This document shows positions 10,741 through 19,549 of a stretch of DNA of 64,000 bases, piece after piece. This stretch comes from Rugalucina vietnamica (Eukaryota > Mollusca > Bivalvia > Lucinida > Lucinidae): NCBI GenBank assembly GCA_964017185.1, contig OZ024869.1, positions 56,880,761-56,944,760 on the forward strand, in the 5' to 3' direction. Position numbers and translations under genes: made by a program. The notes beneath the pieces were generated by a model. It made no database searches. It was not told the origin of the DNA and saw only the letters and a list, made by a program, of their open reading frames with translations. Numbering within the stretch: position 1 is the stretch's first letter; every line of letters starts with the position of its first letter.

Positions 10741-11165
10741 ATCTTATCTTATGATGGTACAACAAAATATCAATGTGACCCACCAACATGTTCAAGAGAT
10801 ATAGACTTATAAAAACTTTAACCAAAAACTTTAACAGAACATTTCTAAGTCCGTTATCTTGACTTCAATGTCACCCAGGTGGGTCATGATGGTACAACAT
10901 AACACTTCAGACCAATATCTATCAACATGCAAAATATCAACTTGATCCATTGAAATGTTCAAGAGATATACACTTATAAAAACTTTAACCAAAAACTTTA
11001 ACAAAAAATTTCTAAGTCTGTGACCTTGACTTCAAGGTCACCCAGGTGGGCTGTGATGGTACAGCATAAAACTTCAGACCAATATCTACCAACATGCAAA
11101 GTATCAACTTGATCCATGAACAACTTAAAGAGATATAGACACATTAAATCTTTAACCAAAACCTT
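10741..11165 (+). repeat. Satellite-like tandem repeat array, right part
   Basis: Units start at about 10747, 10885 and 11050, each with GATGGTACA(A/G)CATAA, TTCAGACCAATATCTA and AAAACTTTAACCAAAAACTT. The first has a roughly 30-bp internal deletion. The array ends at about 11165 against a LINE remnant on the other strand. Confidence 0.8.
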
Positions 11166-12290
11166 TAACATTCGAGCAACGCCGACGCTCTGACTTGCTG
11201 TCATTGTGGCAAAACAGTGAGTGTAATGGGACTTTTGGGACCACCCTCGTACATTTCGCCTGAAGCTGTCTTGCTGTGAAGATCGTGTCTATTGTCCCTC
11301 TGTCTTTTTTGAATCCACGCTGAATTTCTGGGATAAGTCGCGACTGATCAAAATGAACATTCAGGCGATTCAACAGATTTTTGTCAGTATCTTCCCAGCA
11401 ATGGATAGGAGGGAGATGCCTCTGTGATTGTCACAGACATAAAAATTTTCTTTCCGCTTGTATAGGTTGATTATAGAGGCATCCTTAAATTCTTGTGGGA
11501 TAGCCTCCTTCTTCCACATATAGTGAAACAACTCTGTCAGTTTCTCTGCCATGGGTAGTCCCCAAGCCTTATAGACATGGCAGGAATTGCATCTGCACCT
11601 GGAGCTTTGCCAGATGACAGAAAACTGTTGTTGAATAGCATTTCTTGTTTCCATGACGGTTGATAATTCATCTAACAGAACATTGCATTCTATCTGTGGA
11701 AGTCTGTTGATTGCATCCTCATTGATACTCGATTCAGCACATTATTGAACTGTTCTGCCCAGCTGTTCAAGATAGCATCTTTATCTGTGAGAACAGTGCT
11801 TCCATCTGCACTGAGCAATGTGGTGGCTCTATAGTTCTTTGGGCCATAAATGGTTTTCAGTGCATCATGAAATTTGTTCTTCATGTCCTTTCTGTCCGCG
11901 AAAGACTGAATTTCTTCTGTTTTCTTCCTCACCATTTCCCTAAGCTTTGTCTGGACTGTCTTACAAATGTTGCTGCATTCTGCTTTCTTAATCACTGAGC
12001 TAGTATCATCATTATGTGCCTTGTGCAATCGGTGCTTTTCTTCAAGAAGCCTCTGAAATTCGTCGTCATCAATCTAATCAAACCAGTCTTGATGTTTGCA
12101 AGATGGATGACCTAAAGTAGTTGAAGAATGAACCATATTATGGAAAACTTTCCAGTTTTCTTCGGGGTCCTCTAAACTGAAATTGACTGCACCCAGTTGG
12201 TTGCAAATGTCCGTTAAGAAAGCTTGCCCCATGCTGTCTTGATTCTGCTTTGAGACATCCAGTCAAAAACTTTTCAAATGTCATACCCGG
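11166..12290 (-). pseudogene. RTE-like LINE remnant (linker and start of reverse transcriptase)
   Basis: Minus-strand frames read, from 12240 to 11230: L-E-D-P-E-E-N-W-K, then E-E-I-Q-S-F-A-D-R-K-D-M-K, L-K-T-I-Y-G-P-K, L-L-S-A-D-G-S-T-V-L-T-D-K, W-A-E-Q-F-N-N-V-L-N-R, F-K-D-A-S-I-I-N-L-Y-K-R-K, N-H-R-G-I-S-L-L-S-I-A-G-K-I and G-F-K-K-D-R-G-T-I-D-T-I-F-T-A-R-Q-L-Q. This block order is typical of the abundant RTE-like lineage whose fragments are often annotated as 'craniofacial development protein'. Frames shift at about 11690, 11655 and 11372 and stops are present. The YADD region is missing; the satellite array starts there. Confidence 0.82.
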
Positions 12291-12299
12291 TTACATTTT

Positions 12300-12720
12300 T
12301 CGTGTGTCCAAAACTAATCTGCAACAGTAACGTAGCTTTCAGTTTCAGCTTTCAGATTTCAATGTTGTTGTTCGGTAAGCTATAAAAATTGAACATTCGG
12401 TTGCTAACATGTTTTAAACATCACAACTTTCTAGGCAGGTGTCACTTAGTTGAAAATAAAATAACAAAAATGAAAGTCTAAGACGAAAACAAAAGTATGG
12501 GACAAACATGGTCCGAATTCGATCACTTCCACTTTACTCGTTTTGGCTGCAAAATGTTTTAAGAAATGAGTGAGAAAAATAATCAGTCATAGTGCGAGAA
12601 AAGGAAATCTCAGGCTCGTTTTCAGATTATTCGATTCTCATCCTCGGCAGAGACTTGAACAATCTGAAACTCGCTGAGATTCCCTTGTCTCGGCCACAAC
12701 CACATCATAGATTCTTTAAA
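12300..12720. other. Unassigned intergenic sequence
   Basis: No gene or recognisable repeat is seen. The short open frame near 12600 has no supporting features and overlaps a dispersed repeat at its 3' end. Confidence 0.5.
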
Positions 12721-12910
12721 TCACAGTACCTAGGGTTAGTAACTCGAAGGCATCGTAAGTTCCCTTACTTACGACATACTTACAATGATCTTAAGATGAC
12801 CACCTTAACATTTACGCCCTTGCTATTCCAGTCACTCTAAGCTATCCCAACTTCTTGAAATGAAAGGTGCAACTTGGTAAGATAAAACGGCGCTAAGGTG
12901 GGCTTGAGTT
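12721..12910 (+). repeat. Dispersed short repeat (copy 1, inverted relative to 18905-19060)
   Basis: It shares CTAGGGTTAGTAACTCGAAG, GCATCGTAAGTTCCC and the outer GGCGCTAAGGTGGG segment with the reverse complement of 18905-19060. CTTA occurs at 12768, 12779 and 12790, an 11-bp spacing. It is probably a small non-autonomous DNA element; no clean target duplication was found. Confidence 0.65.
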
Positions 12911-12984
12911 GACCATAAAGTCACGATGCTGTTAAGTAATCGCCAAAGGTACTACTGGTGCTACATGTAGCATACGTTCAATAC

Positions 12985-12988
12985 GTAG

Positions 12989-13050
<62 letters not shown>
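12985..13050 (+). repeat. (TAA)n microsatellite
   Basis: About 20 AAT/TAA units, slightly degenerate at the right end (TATAATGATAATGATG). The Asn-rich translation is not a gene. Confidence 0.95.
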
Positions 13051-13272
13051 TATAATGATAATGATGCTCATCCATTGGTTACGTTTTATTGTCCTCAGGT
13101 AAACCTCTACGTTTCATATTTTGTCCAAAAACTGAGACCCACTATGTGCACGTATTGTTGTAGTCTCCCTAGCGTTTGTAGTATAGGATTTAAACATGTT
13201 TAAGATTTAAGCGATGTGTTATTAATATGATTTAAGAAATAGATCAGCTCTAACAGTGAATTATTGAGTAAT

Positions 13273-13367
13273 AACTCACTGTTTGGAGGTCAGTTGTAAT
13301 GCAGATCAAAAGTGACGAGCTTGCAGCGCGAGTGATTTATCTGCGTACAACTGACCGACAGTGAGTT
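13273..13367. repeat. 95-bp imperfect hairpin
   Basis: The left arm begins AACTCACTGT and contains GGTCAGTTGTAATGCAGAT. The right arm contains ATCTGCGTACAACTGACC and ends ACAGTGAGTT. The centre AGTGACGAGCTTGCAGCGCGAGTGA also partly pairs. It could be a miniature inverted-repeat element or a structured RNA. Confidence 0.65.
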
Positions 13368-14985
13368 CACGCACGCACTTGAGCTATCTATTTCGATTCT
13401 TATACACAATAAACAAAACAAAATCATTTTAAACCTTCAGTTTCTTTAACTTTTCCACCATTGCACTGAAGAAATCACGTCAAACTTTTGACTGTACCGC
13501 AAATGTTTACACATATTTGTTACGTTTTAACGCGTTGAAATGACGTTACACCGTCTAACGTCAAGGTAACGTGACTAATGGGATAGCTGACGTCATACTT
13601 TAATCAAAATGGTGTCAAAACGGCGCAAAATAACGTCAGACTTATTCGGCCAGTGAAATTGCTGCACAATATAACACGTTTTTAACCGTTGCATATATAG
13701 GCGAGGTGTGTTACTAAGAATACTTATTACAAAATAAATATTGTTTTCTTGTGTACAGCTGTAAAGTAGACACGATCAGAGTCAAGAGTTTATCCCGTCA
13801 TCTAAACGCATAGACAAGTCTCCTATCTGTAGGACAGCTTTAAGTCAATGCCATTTGAGGCCCGACCCACCGTCGTGCAATTAAAGAGAGAAAAACAATT
13901 ATCTCACTACATCCTAAGCATGATGTTTGTTGCATTACATTTTTACTATAACCAATTCGATGATATAGAATTATTAACTTTTAGAATTAAGTAGAAGTGT
14001 TTACTAAAACCCGTATTATTCTTTTAAAAGCGTGGTGCGGATTATTGGTTTTTGGTTAAAACTATTAGCTGACATGTTAAATACGTTATTAAAATTGCAA
14101 GTTTTAGGCGTTCTTCCAACATACAGCAAACACACATTAACAATCCATAGCTTTTGTAGTTAAATTTTAGCGTGAATTATGTAATTCATTCTTACTTGAT
14201 CTCGCAACGGGAAACGATTTCCTTTTACGCAAGAAGCTAATGCACGTCTCAGAAACTTTCATTAGTAATAATTGCAGCAGATTTAAAATTGACTTTGATG
14301 ATAATACCACATTACATGTCTCAGCAGGTTATTCCGATGTATGGGCAATAACTTTCAATTATGCCAGGAAGACATTGTGTTTAATGGTCAGAGACATTTC
14401 TACAATGCATTAAAATACGAGAAACATTAATTGTACTCAACGCGTAGATTTGCTTACGAAATCAAAATCTAGCACAACTTACACATGTTTTAATATTTAA
14501 CTGCTCTTGGAACATTTACATACATCGAACTCGGAATTTCTCTGCCAAAGACGATAAAAAAAAAAAAGACAACGCAGAAAAGGGTTTCCAGAAAGAAATG
14601 TCCACTCAAAAGAATTGAAATGAAATGCAATGATAGAAAGACCAGGAATCGATCCAAATAAGTTCCGAATCAGACAGGAATGAAATAATAACAAAAGACA
14701 CAACATAAATGTTTGAACATTTACGAAAAGCAAGACAATGGTGACTAGCTCTTCTACAGCTAAGTAGTCATCATGTTTATAGATGGCAATTTCAGCAGAG
14801 AGGCTAAAAAATATAGGCGGGTAATGTAAAGATAATTCGCCACTATTGGAAACAAAAACGAATGACAACAACAGGCGTAGACTTGTTCTAAAATGTTTAA
14901 GGTCCCACCGTAGAAATTCAACGGTTCGTACACATTCTTAAGAGAATGTCCCCAATAACATTAGAAAACAACATTTATACAGTTG
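13368..14985. other. Unassigned sequence
   Basis: No gene is supported. About 13852-13885 matches one end of the R1 dispersed repeat (CCCGACCCACCG.CGTGCAAT). A 124-codon minus-strand frame at 14497-14871 is hydrophobic but has no convincing domain. Confidence 0.5.
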
Positions 14986-15567
14986 ACTCGACAATGGCGA
15001 ATCACTAAGAGGTCAAACGCTATTATTTCAAACACGACAATGGGACAGATGGGAAATGTTATTCTATCTGGTATTAAGAACATATAACATATCTCAGCTT
15101 TACAGGAAAAATAATAATTATAAATCATTCAATTTCCTAATGGGAGATAACTCTGTTGATATGATACCTTCCGCATTAGACAATGGCGAACCAAACTCGA
15201 CAATGGCAAATCTACGCTTTCTACGCTTATATCTACCTTGAGTGTCAAAACTTTTATCAAAAACAGGCATACTGCATAACTAGGGATACTAGGCAATAAA
15301 ATAATGCAAAAATAGTCATAATCAAATGCTTAGAAACGAGGTAAGAATCACATTTTATCTGATCGTCACTTTTGCGGAACAATAAACTAGGCATCTTAGT
15401 TAAGAGGTCAAGCGTTTTTGCAACCCTGATTTTATTGTCCGGTGGAATTTTGACTGAATTATTTTACTAAACCTCAAGGTGACTGAGTTATATAATGAAT
15501 AATATTTTGTCTGAGTTTAAAGAATTGCGAGTGATTCGCCATTGTCGATGATTCTCCATTGTCGAGT
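14986..15567. mobile_element. Candidate MITE with ACTCGACAATGGCGAATCAC ends
   Basis: The left end at 14986-15006 reads ACTCGACAATGGCGAATCAC. The right end at 15530-15567 is its inverse, with an extra tandem half-copy (GTGATTCGCCATTGTCGA, then TTCTCCATTGTCGAGT). The motif also occurs internally at 15181-15213 (CAATGGCGAACC and CTCGACAATGGCAAATC). AGAGGTCAA(A/G)CG occurs at 15008 and 15400. There is no transposase. No target duplication was recognised. Confidence 0.6.
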
Positions 15568-15890
15568 TCATTGTCAGTTCGTTTGTGGATAGTGCTTACG
15601 CTTGACTGGGCAATCTGAAAAGGATCCTCTTCAGTTAATGTCTACTACATGTCATTCGTTGGGCTACGTTTCTCGTAATTCATGCTCATGCCTGACATAC
15701 AAGTTTGCCCTAGTCGTTGAAACATGCAATACAATTTAGTTTCGGTGACACTGATTGTCATTTCTGCATCATTCGACTGGCAATTCAATCTTATCAGACA
15801 TTTACTGCCATAGAATACACAAGCGTATGAAATTTCATTATTGTTTTTTCATTAGTTTGAACATAAAATAAGATGAAAATAAATCATTAA

Positions 15891-16392
15891 TGCCTAGGTT
15901 ACATTTGGCCTACAATCAGCTTGCGATGATCGTACGATGCCAAGTTTTGCATTTCCATACGGTCTCCGCAGGCTGACCCTACGATGTCCCTACCATTCTA
16001 CGGCTAGACCGTAGCCTCCACGGTTTTGTAATTGATCTTGCGGCCACTGCACGATTTTTTATGATTATATGATGACAAAAATCTTAAGGCGATCATAGGG
16101 AGACCGCAAGGGCTCAGTCAGAAATCGTAGAGACTCCTCACGAACATCGCATGGGTTCCGTACAATGTCCACTTAGTGTGCGGATAGCCTATGATTTCCG
16201 TACGATTTCCATATGATTTCCGTACGGTTCAGACTCAGAACGTCGACGAAAGCCACAGCAAGAAATCGTACGATCCCCGTATGAATTGTAAACATATGTC
16301 GTAGCACACGAACACCTACGATGTCTAAAAATCGTAGGGAAAATTGCAGACCAAAAAATCGTACGCTGATCGGGGCAAATGTAACCCAGGCA
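15891..16392. mobile_element. 502-bp TIR element A with CpG motifs at 11-bp spacing, TAA duplication
   Basis: The ends are TGCCTAGGTTACATTTG...CAAATGTAACCCAGGCA. Similarity extends about 40 bp inward through an ATCAGC..CGAT block. TAA lies on both sides (15888-15890 and 16393-16395). The 3-bp TAA duplication suggests PIF/Harbinger-type mobilisation. The interior is rich in ACGAT/CGTA. Units CCTATGATTT, CCGTACGATTT, CCATATGATTT and CCGTACGGTTC start at 16188, 16198, 16209 and 16220. Minus-strand frames in this interval translate this repeat and are not genes. Confidence 0.8.
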
Positions 16393-16469
16393 TAATAGCA
16401 ATGCTTTTTACGTGTAGATAAGAGTAACATCCAATGAACAAATATAAAAGAGACTTGTACCCACATTGG

Positions 16470-17095
16470 ATTAACAGTCGGTTAAAAAATCAAAGAGTAC
16501 ATAACTCACCACAGGTTAACAAAAGTTAATATCAAAGCAAGATTGTGGTAGATCTACCCGCCACAACAGATTAACAACCAAACAAATATCAAATAGAGGG
16601 TACTGTTACCATCATAGGGTAATAGTCAATAAACAAGTAATGTCAAATCAAGAGTGAAATACACACCACAGGGTACATGTAACTTTTCAATAAACAGATA
16701 TTAAATCAAGAGTATTATACCCATCTCAGGGCAATAGTCAGTAAACAGTGGTAAACAAATCACAAATCAATTCTGAAGTACCCATCGCAGGGTAACAGTC
16801 AACAACAGATATCAAATCAAGAGTTATACCCGCCAAAGGGTAATAGTCAGTAAACAGATATCAAATCAAATGTACAGAACAGTTGGTAAAAATATCAAAG
16901 CAACGGTTATTGTATAATCCAATTATGTAAACATGTCGTGGCAAAGATCAAGTTGGTTCCTTGTTCCGTTAACTTAACAGGTAAACGGGACAAAGTTGGT
17001 CACGGGGAGGTGACAATCAACAATGCACGGATTATAGTCACCACAGGGTAATCGTCGGTGAACAAATATCAAATCGAGAGTACCAAACAAAATCA
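16470..17095 (+). repeat. Degenerate minisatellite (about 50-60 bp unit)
   Basis: About nine imperfect copies carry ACCC..C.CAGGGTAATAGTC, then AATAAACA, then GATATCAAATCAAGAGT. They run from about 16490 to 16890 and resume at 17036-17095. Unit length varies strongly, so the array is old. It lies about 0.9-1.5 kb upstream of the secreted-peptide gene. Confidence 0.75.
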
Positions 17096-17600
17096 AGATT
17101 ATTGTACCAGCTGATAATAAAAACTGTGTGAATTAAAAGATACTCCCTGCACTGTTTTCTCCGAGTCATTTCAAGATATACCGTTACATGCAAAGAACTG
17201 CCATCCGAGAATACTTACAGCCGTATCATGTCTCCACCTGAGGCTAAATCATAAAGCTATCAGCATATATCGATATCCTCGGATGACAACAAGGTTTTGC
17301 ATACTCGTAAAATAGTGTAACAGTGACTCGGACCACAGAACAGGTTGTACCATTTGTTTCATCCTCGTAATATCCCACATCTAGATGCTGTGTTCATTAA
17401 TTTGGTGGCTTATTTTTCCAAATTACGTTACAGTCGATTTAAAAAAAAAGAAAAAAAATCTTATTATAATAATATATTTTTGTCTTTTCAGAGAACGGAA
17501 CATATAGAATCACATAAGAACGTCATCATAAAGTGAAAGAGAACAACACCAGTACGCATCGATATCTTTTACGTGTAGACGCATAACAGATCATCAGAGA
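17095..17600. other. Unassigned sequence between two minisatellites
   Basis: No gene is supported. A pyrimidine tract ending TTTTGTCTTTTCAG at about 17478-17491 would make a good splice acceptor, so an upstream non-coding exon of the peptide gene cannot be excluded. Confidence 0.4.
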
Positions 17601-17790
17601 CATTAAATATCAACAAGCAGGAATTGAATACCAGCCAGCAGACATTTAATACCAACTAGCAGGCATTGAATACCAGCTAGCAGACATCTAATATCAACTA
17701 GCAGACATTCAGTACCAACTAGCAGACATTCAATACCTAGTTGCATACACTGAATACCGAGTAGCGGACATTTGATTCAACTTCAGGTTG
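17600..17790 (+). repeat. Degenerate 21-22 bp tandem repeat upstream of the peptide gene
   Basis: About eight copies of the theme GAATACCAACTAGCAGACAT occupy 17618-17775, with fading copies up to about 17890 (ATACCAAGTAGCAAG). The array ends roughly 100 bp before a TATA box. The proximal copies could therefore lie in the promoter region. Confidence 0.75.
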
Positions 17791-17893
17791 TCTACTGAAG
17801 ACATAAATACAATCCTCACACCCTATCTATAAGACACATTCATCATTGGCCTGCAAGTTGTCTTTGAGACATTTCATACCAAGTAGCAAGCTT

Positions 17894-17900
17894 TATATAA
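17894..17900 (+). promoter_or_regulatory. Likely TATA box of the peptide gene
   Basis: CTTTATATAAG at 17891-17901 matches the TATA consensus. Transcription would start near 17925, giving a 5' UTR of about 65 nt before the ATG at 17991. Inferred from sequence only. Confidence 0.45.
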
Positions 17901-17990
17901 GAAACGTCTATTACATTCTTACCAATTAGTGGGTTGTATATTGTATAAATCGAATACCGACTCGCAAGCTGCCTATTGGAAACAAGCAAT

Positions 17991-18380
17991 ATGAGAAAGC
18001 TTTCCCTTACAAGCATCCTCTTCGCAACAGTAGTATATGTTTTGTTGGTTTGTTCTGCACAAGCTCGTTATATTTGGGGACAAGATGACAATAGAGGGTT
18101 TGGAAGTTATTCACGGTATGGAAATGGGCTCTATCAGAACTGGAAAGGGTTTGGAGGATTGGATAAACGGTTTATTTTTGGCAGGCTAAATGACCGATTT
18201 GGTAGTGGAGATGGACGTTTCATAGATTGGAGTCGACTTCTCGACGCACAACGAACAAAGAAGGACTTTGGAGGTTATAATTCAGATGACTTCGGCACAT
18301 ACAGAGCCTACCCTGTGGGACGTCAACAGCTTGGGTTCAGCAATGGTGATTTCAGCAAGAAATCGAATACTGCAAATTAA
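17991..18380 (+). CDS. Secreted Gly/Tyr/Phe-rich peptide precursor (129 aa), function unknown
   Basis: The ATG at 17991 is the first Met in the frame; the open frame extends 15 bases further upstream but only with non-ATG codons. Residues 1-25 form a clear signal peptide (M-R-K-L, a hydrophobic core L-F-A-T-V-V-Y-V-L-L-V, cleavage after C-S-A-Q-A). The mature part, about 104 aa, has no cysteine and is rich in Gly, aromatic residues, Asp and Arg. A dibasic K-R at 59-60 would release R-Y-I-W...G-G-L-D (about 33 aa). Downstream come F-I-F-G-R (61-65), G-R-F-I-D-W-S-R and K-K sites (90-91, 123-124), and an F-G repeat theme. This fits a neuropeptide-like or matrix-type secreted precursor; I do not recognise the family. 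The gene is intronless within the coding part. A TATA box and two minisatellites lie upstream. AATAAA overlaps the stop codon (18379-18384). Confidence 0.72.
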   Translation: MRKLSLTSILFATVVYVLLVCSAQARYIWGQDDNRGFGSYSRYGNGLYQNWKGFGGLDKRFIFGRLNDRFGSGDGRFIDWSRLLDAQRTKKDFGGYNSDDFGTYRAYPVGRQQLGFSNGDFSKKSNTAN

Positions 18381-18384
18381 TAAA

Positions 18385-18900
18385 ATATCGGTCTGAAATG
18401 ATACACGAAAGAGCGCTGAAAAGGGACATTTAAAAGTTAGTCATTACAATATAACTTTAATATTGTAACAAAACCAGATAAAAAGAGGAACAAACTTTCA
18501 CATGAACACTGACACTTGTGTTTTGTTAAATTTTGTTGACATGGGTAGTTAGTTTATGGACCTCTCAGTACTTTAACGTTGCTTGTACACCAGACATTGA
18601 AAAAAGTGTTTTCAGTTTCCACTGGTACTGCATTGAAATTATGTTGTTATTATTTAATTGTCCCGACATGGAGATTCTACTAGGTGATGAAATGTGAAAT
18701 GCTAGACAACCTTGGTCCAACTTAAACCGTAGATCAAATATTCCAATACACGTTGAAGGGTGTATGCATATCAGAAATAAACCTTGGATTGGTAACTCAA
18801 TGCCATCTTAAGCTTAAGATCAACTTAGACCAACTTTAATATCTCTTATGGACTATGGTGAATAACTGAAAAGAACCTTTAGTTACGGTGACAACTTAAC
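18385..18900. other. Region downstream of the peptide gene, probable 3' UTR in part
   Basis: No other gene is seen. AATAAA occurs right at the stop (18379-18384), and another AATAAA at 18775-18780 could define a longer transcript. Confidence 0.45.
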
Positions 18901-18904
18901 AGTA

Positions 18905-19060
18905 TCGAAACTTCAGGGTAAACCGACGCCCACCTTAGTGTCATCTTATCTTACGAAGTGGCACATTTCAGAGCTTAGAGTAGCTGGGTGGTCATCGTAA
19001 GCGTGTCGTAAGTAGGGGAACTTACGATGCCTTCGAGTTACTAACCCCTGGTATTCAATA
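18905..19060 (-). repeat. Dispersed short repeat (copy 2, inverted relative to 12721-12910)
   Basis: The reverse complement matches 12721-12910, including CTTACGATGCCTTCGAGTTA and CTAACCCCTGG on this strand. It contains CATCGTAAG...CTTACGATG as an inner inverted repeat (18992-19032). The two copies flank the TIR elements and the peptide gene in opposite orientation. Confidence 0.65.
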
Positions 19061-19442
19061 TAAACATGTTAAAACGAGCTATAAATACAAATTGAATTAC
19101 CATGAAACATTGACATTTTTTTTCGATGTAAGACTATATTGTTTACATTTCTTTGTCTAAATAAATGACTTGCTGCAATTACTGTTGTCTCACCCTCGTA
19201 AATTCGAAAGCAATATCCTAGTAATTGTCGCTAATTTACCGCGAACTGTTAACGTTATGTCGTTGAGTCATGGTTAGAGAACGGAACGGGGATTATGAGA
19301 GGCGTTACATTAGAAATGAATTGTTTGTTTACAGCTTGCATATAATTGTAGATGAGAGGCGTTTCATAACAAATTAGGGTGTCTCATGCAATGATTTGCT
19401 TACAAATTTCTAGTAAATTTTACTCAAAACAATTATACGTAT

Positions 19443-19549
19443 AGGAGAAAGTCCGAGTAAGTATCCATTCCTGAAAAATGGATCCGAGGCCCCGAAGGGG
19501 CCGAGGATTCATTAGTTTTCAGGAATGGATACTTACGAGGACTTTCTCC
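19443..19549. repeat. 107-bp nearly perfect hairpin
   Basis: Arms 19444-19477 and 19516-19549 are 34 nt each and match at 32 positions (GGAGAAAGTCC...CATTCCTGAAAA). The centre has a second stem, GGCCCC (19488-19493), GAA loop, GGGGCC (19497-19502), with partial pairing of AATGGATCC and GGATTCATT outside it. It could be a small foldback element or a hairpin RNA source. Confidence 0.85.

Larger units (their letters stand above)
8595..10745 (+). mobile_element. 5'-truncated LINE inserted in the satellite array, ATGATG target duplication
   Basis: The left junction is GGGTCATGATG followed directly by the reverse-transcriptase frame. The right junction is a TTATC-type tail (TATCTTAAATTATCTTATCTT) followed by ATGATGGTACAAC. 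Joining the flanks with one ATGATG recreates the satellite consensus, so the duplication is about 6 bp. The endonuclease is absent through 5' truncation. The reading frame is broken once (see the two coding entries). A 3' UTR of about 200 bp precedes the tail. Confidence 0.88.

Noticed and set aside
12958-13203. Open frame with a long poly-Asn run
   Set aside because: Translation of the (TAA)n microsatellite.
14497-14871. 124-codon hydrophobic minus-strand frame resembling a membrane-protein fragment
   Set aside because: Segments such as N-P-F-L near the end vaguely recall a receptor TM7, but no full set of helices, start context or splice sites supports it.
17345-17536. Small frame upstream of the peptide gene as an extra coding exon
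   Set aside because: A good acceptor-like CAG occurs inside it, but there is no matching donor and no frame link to the signal peptide at 17991.
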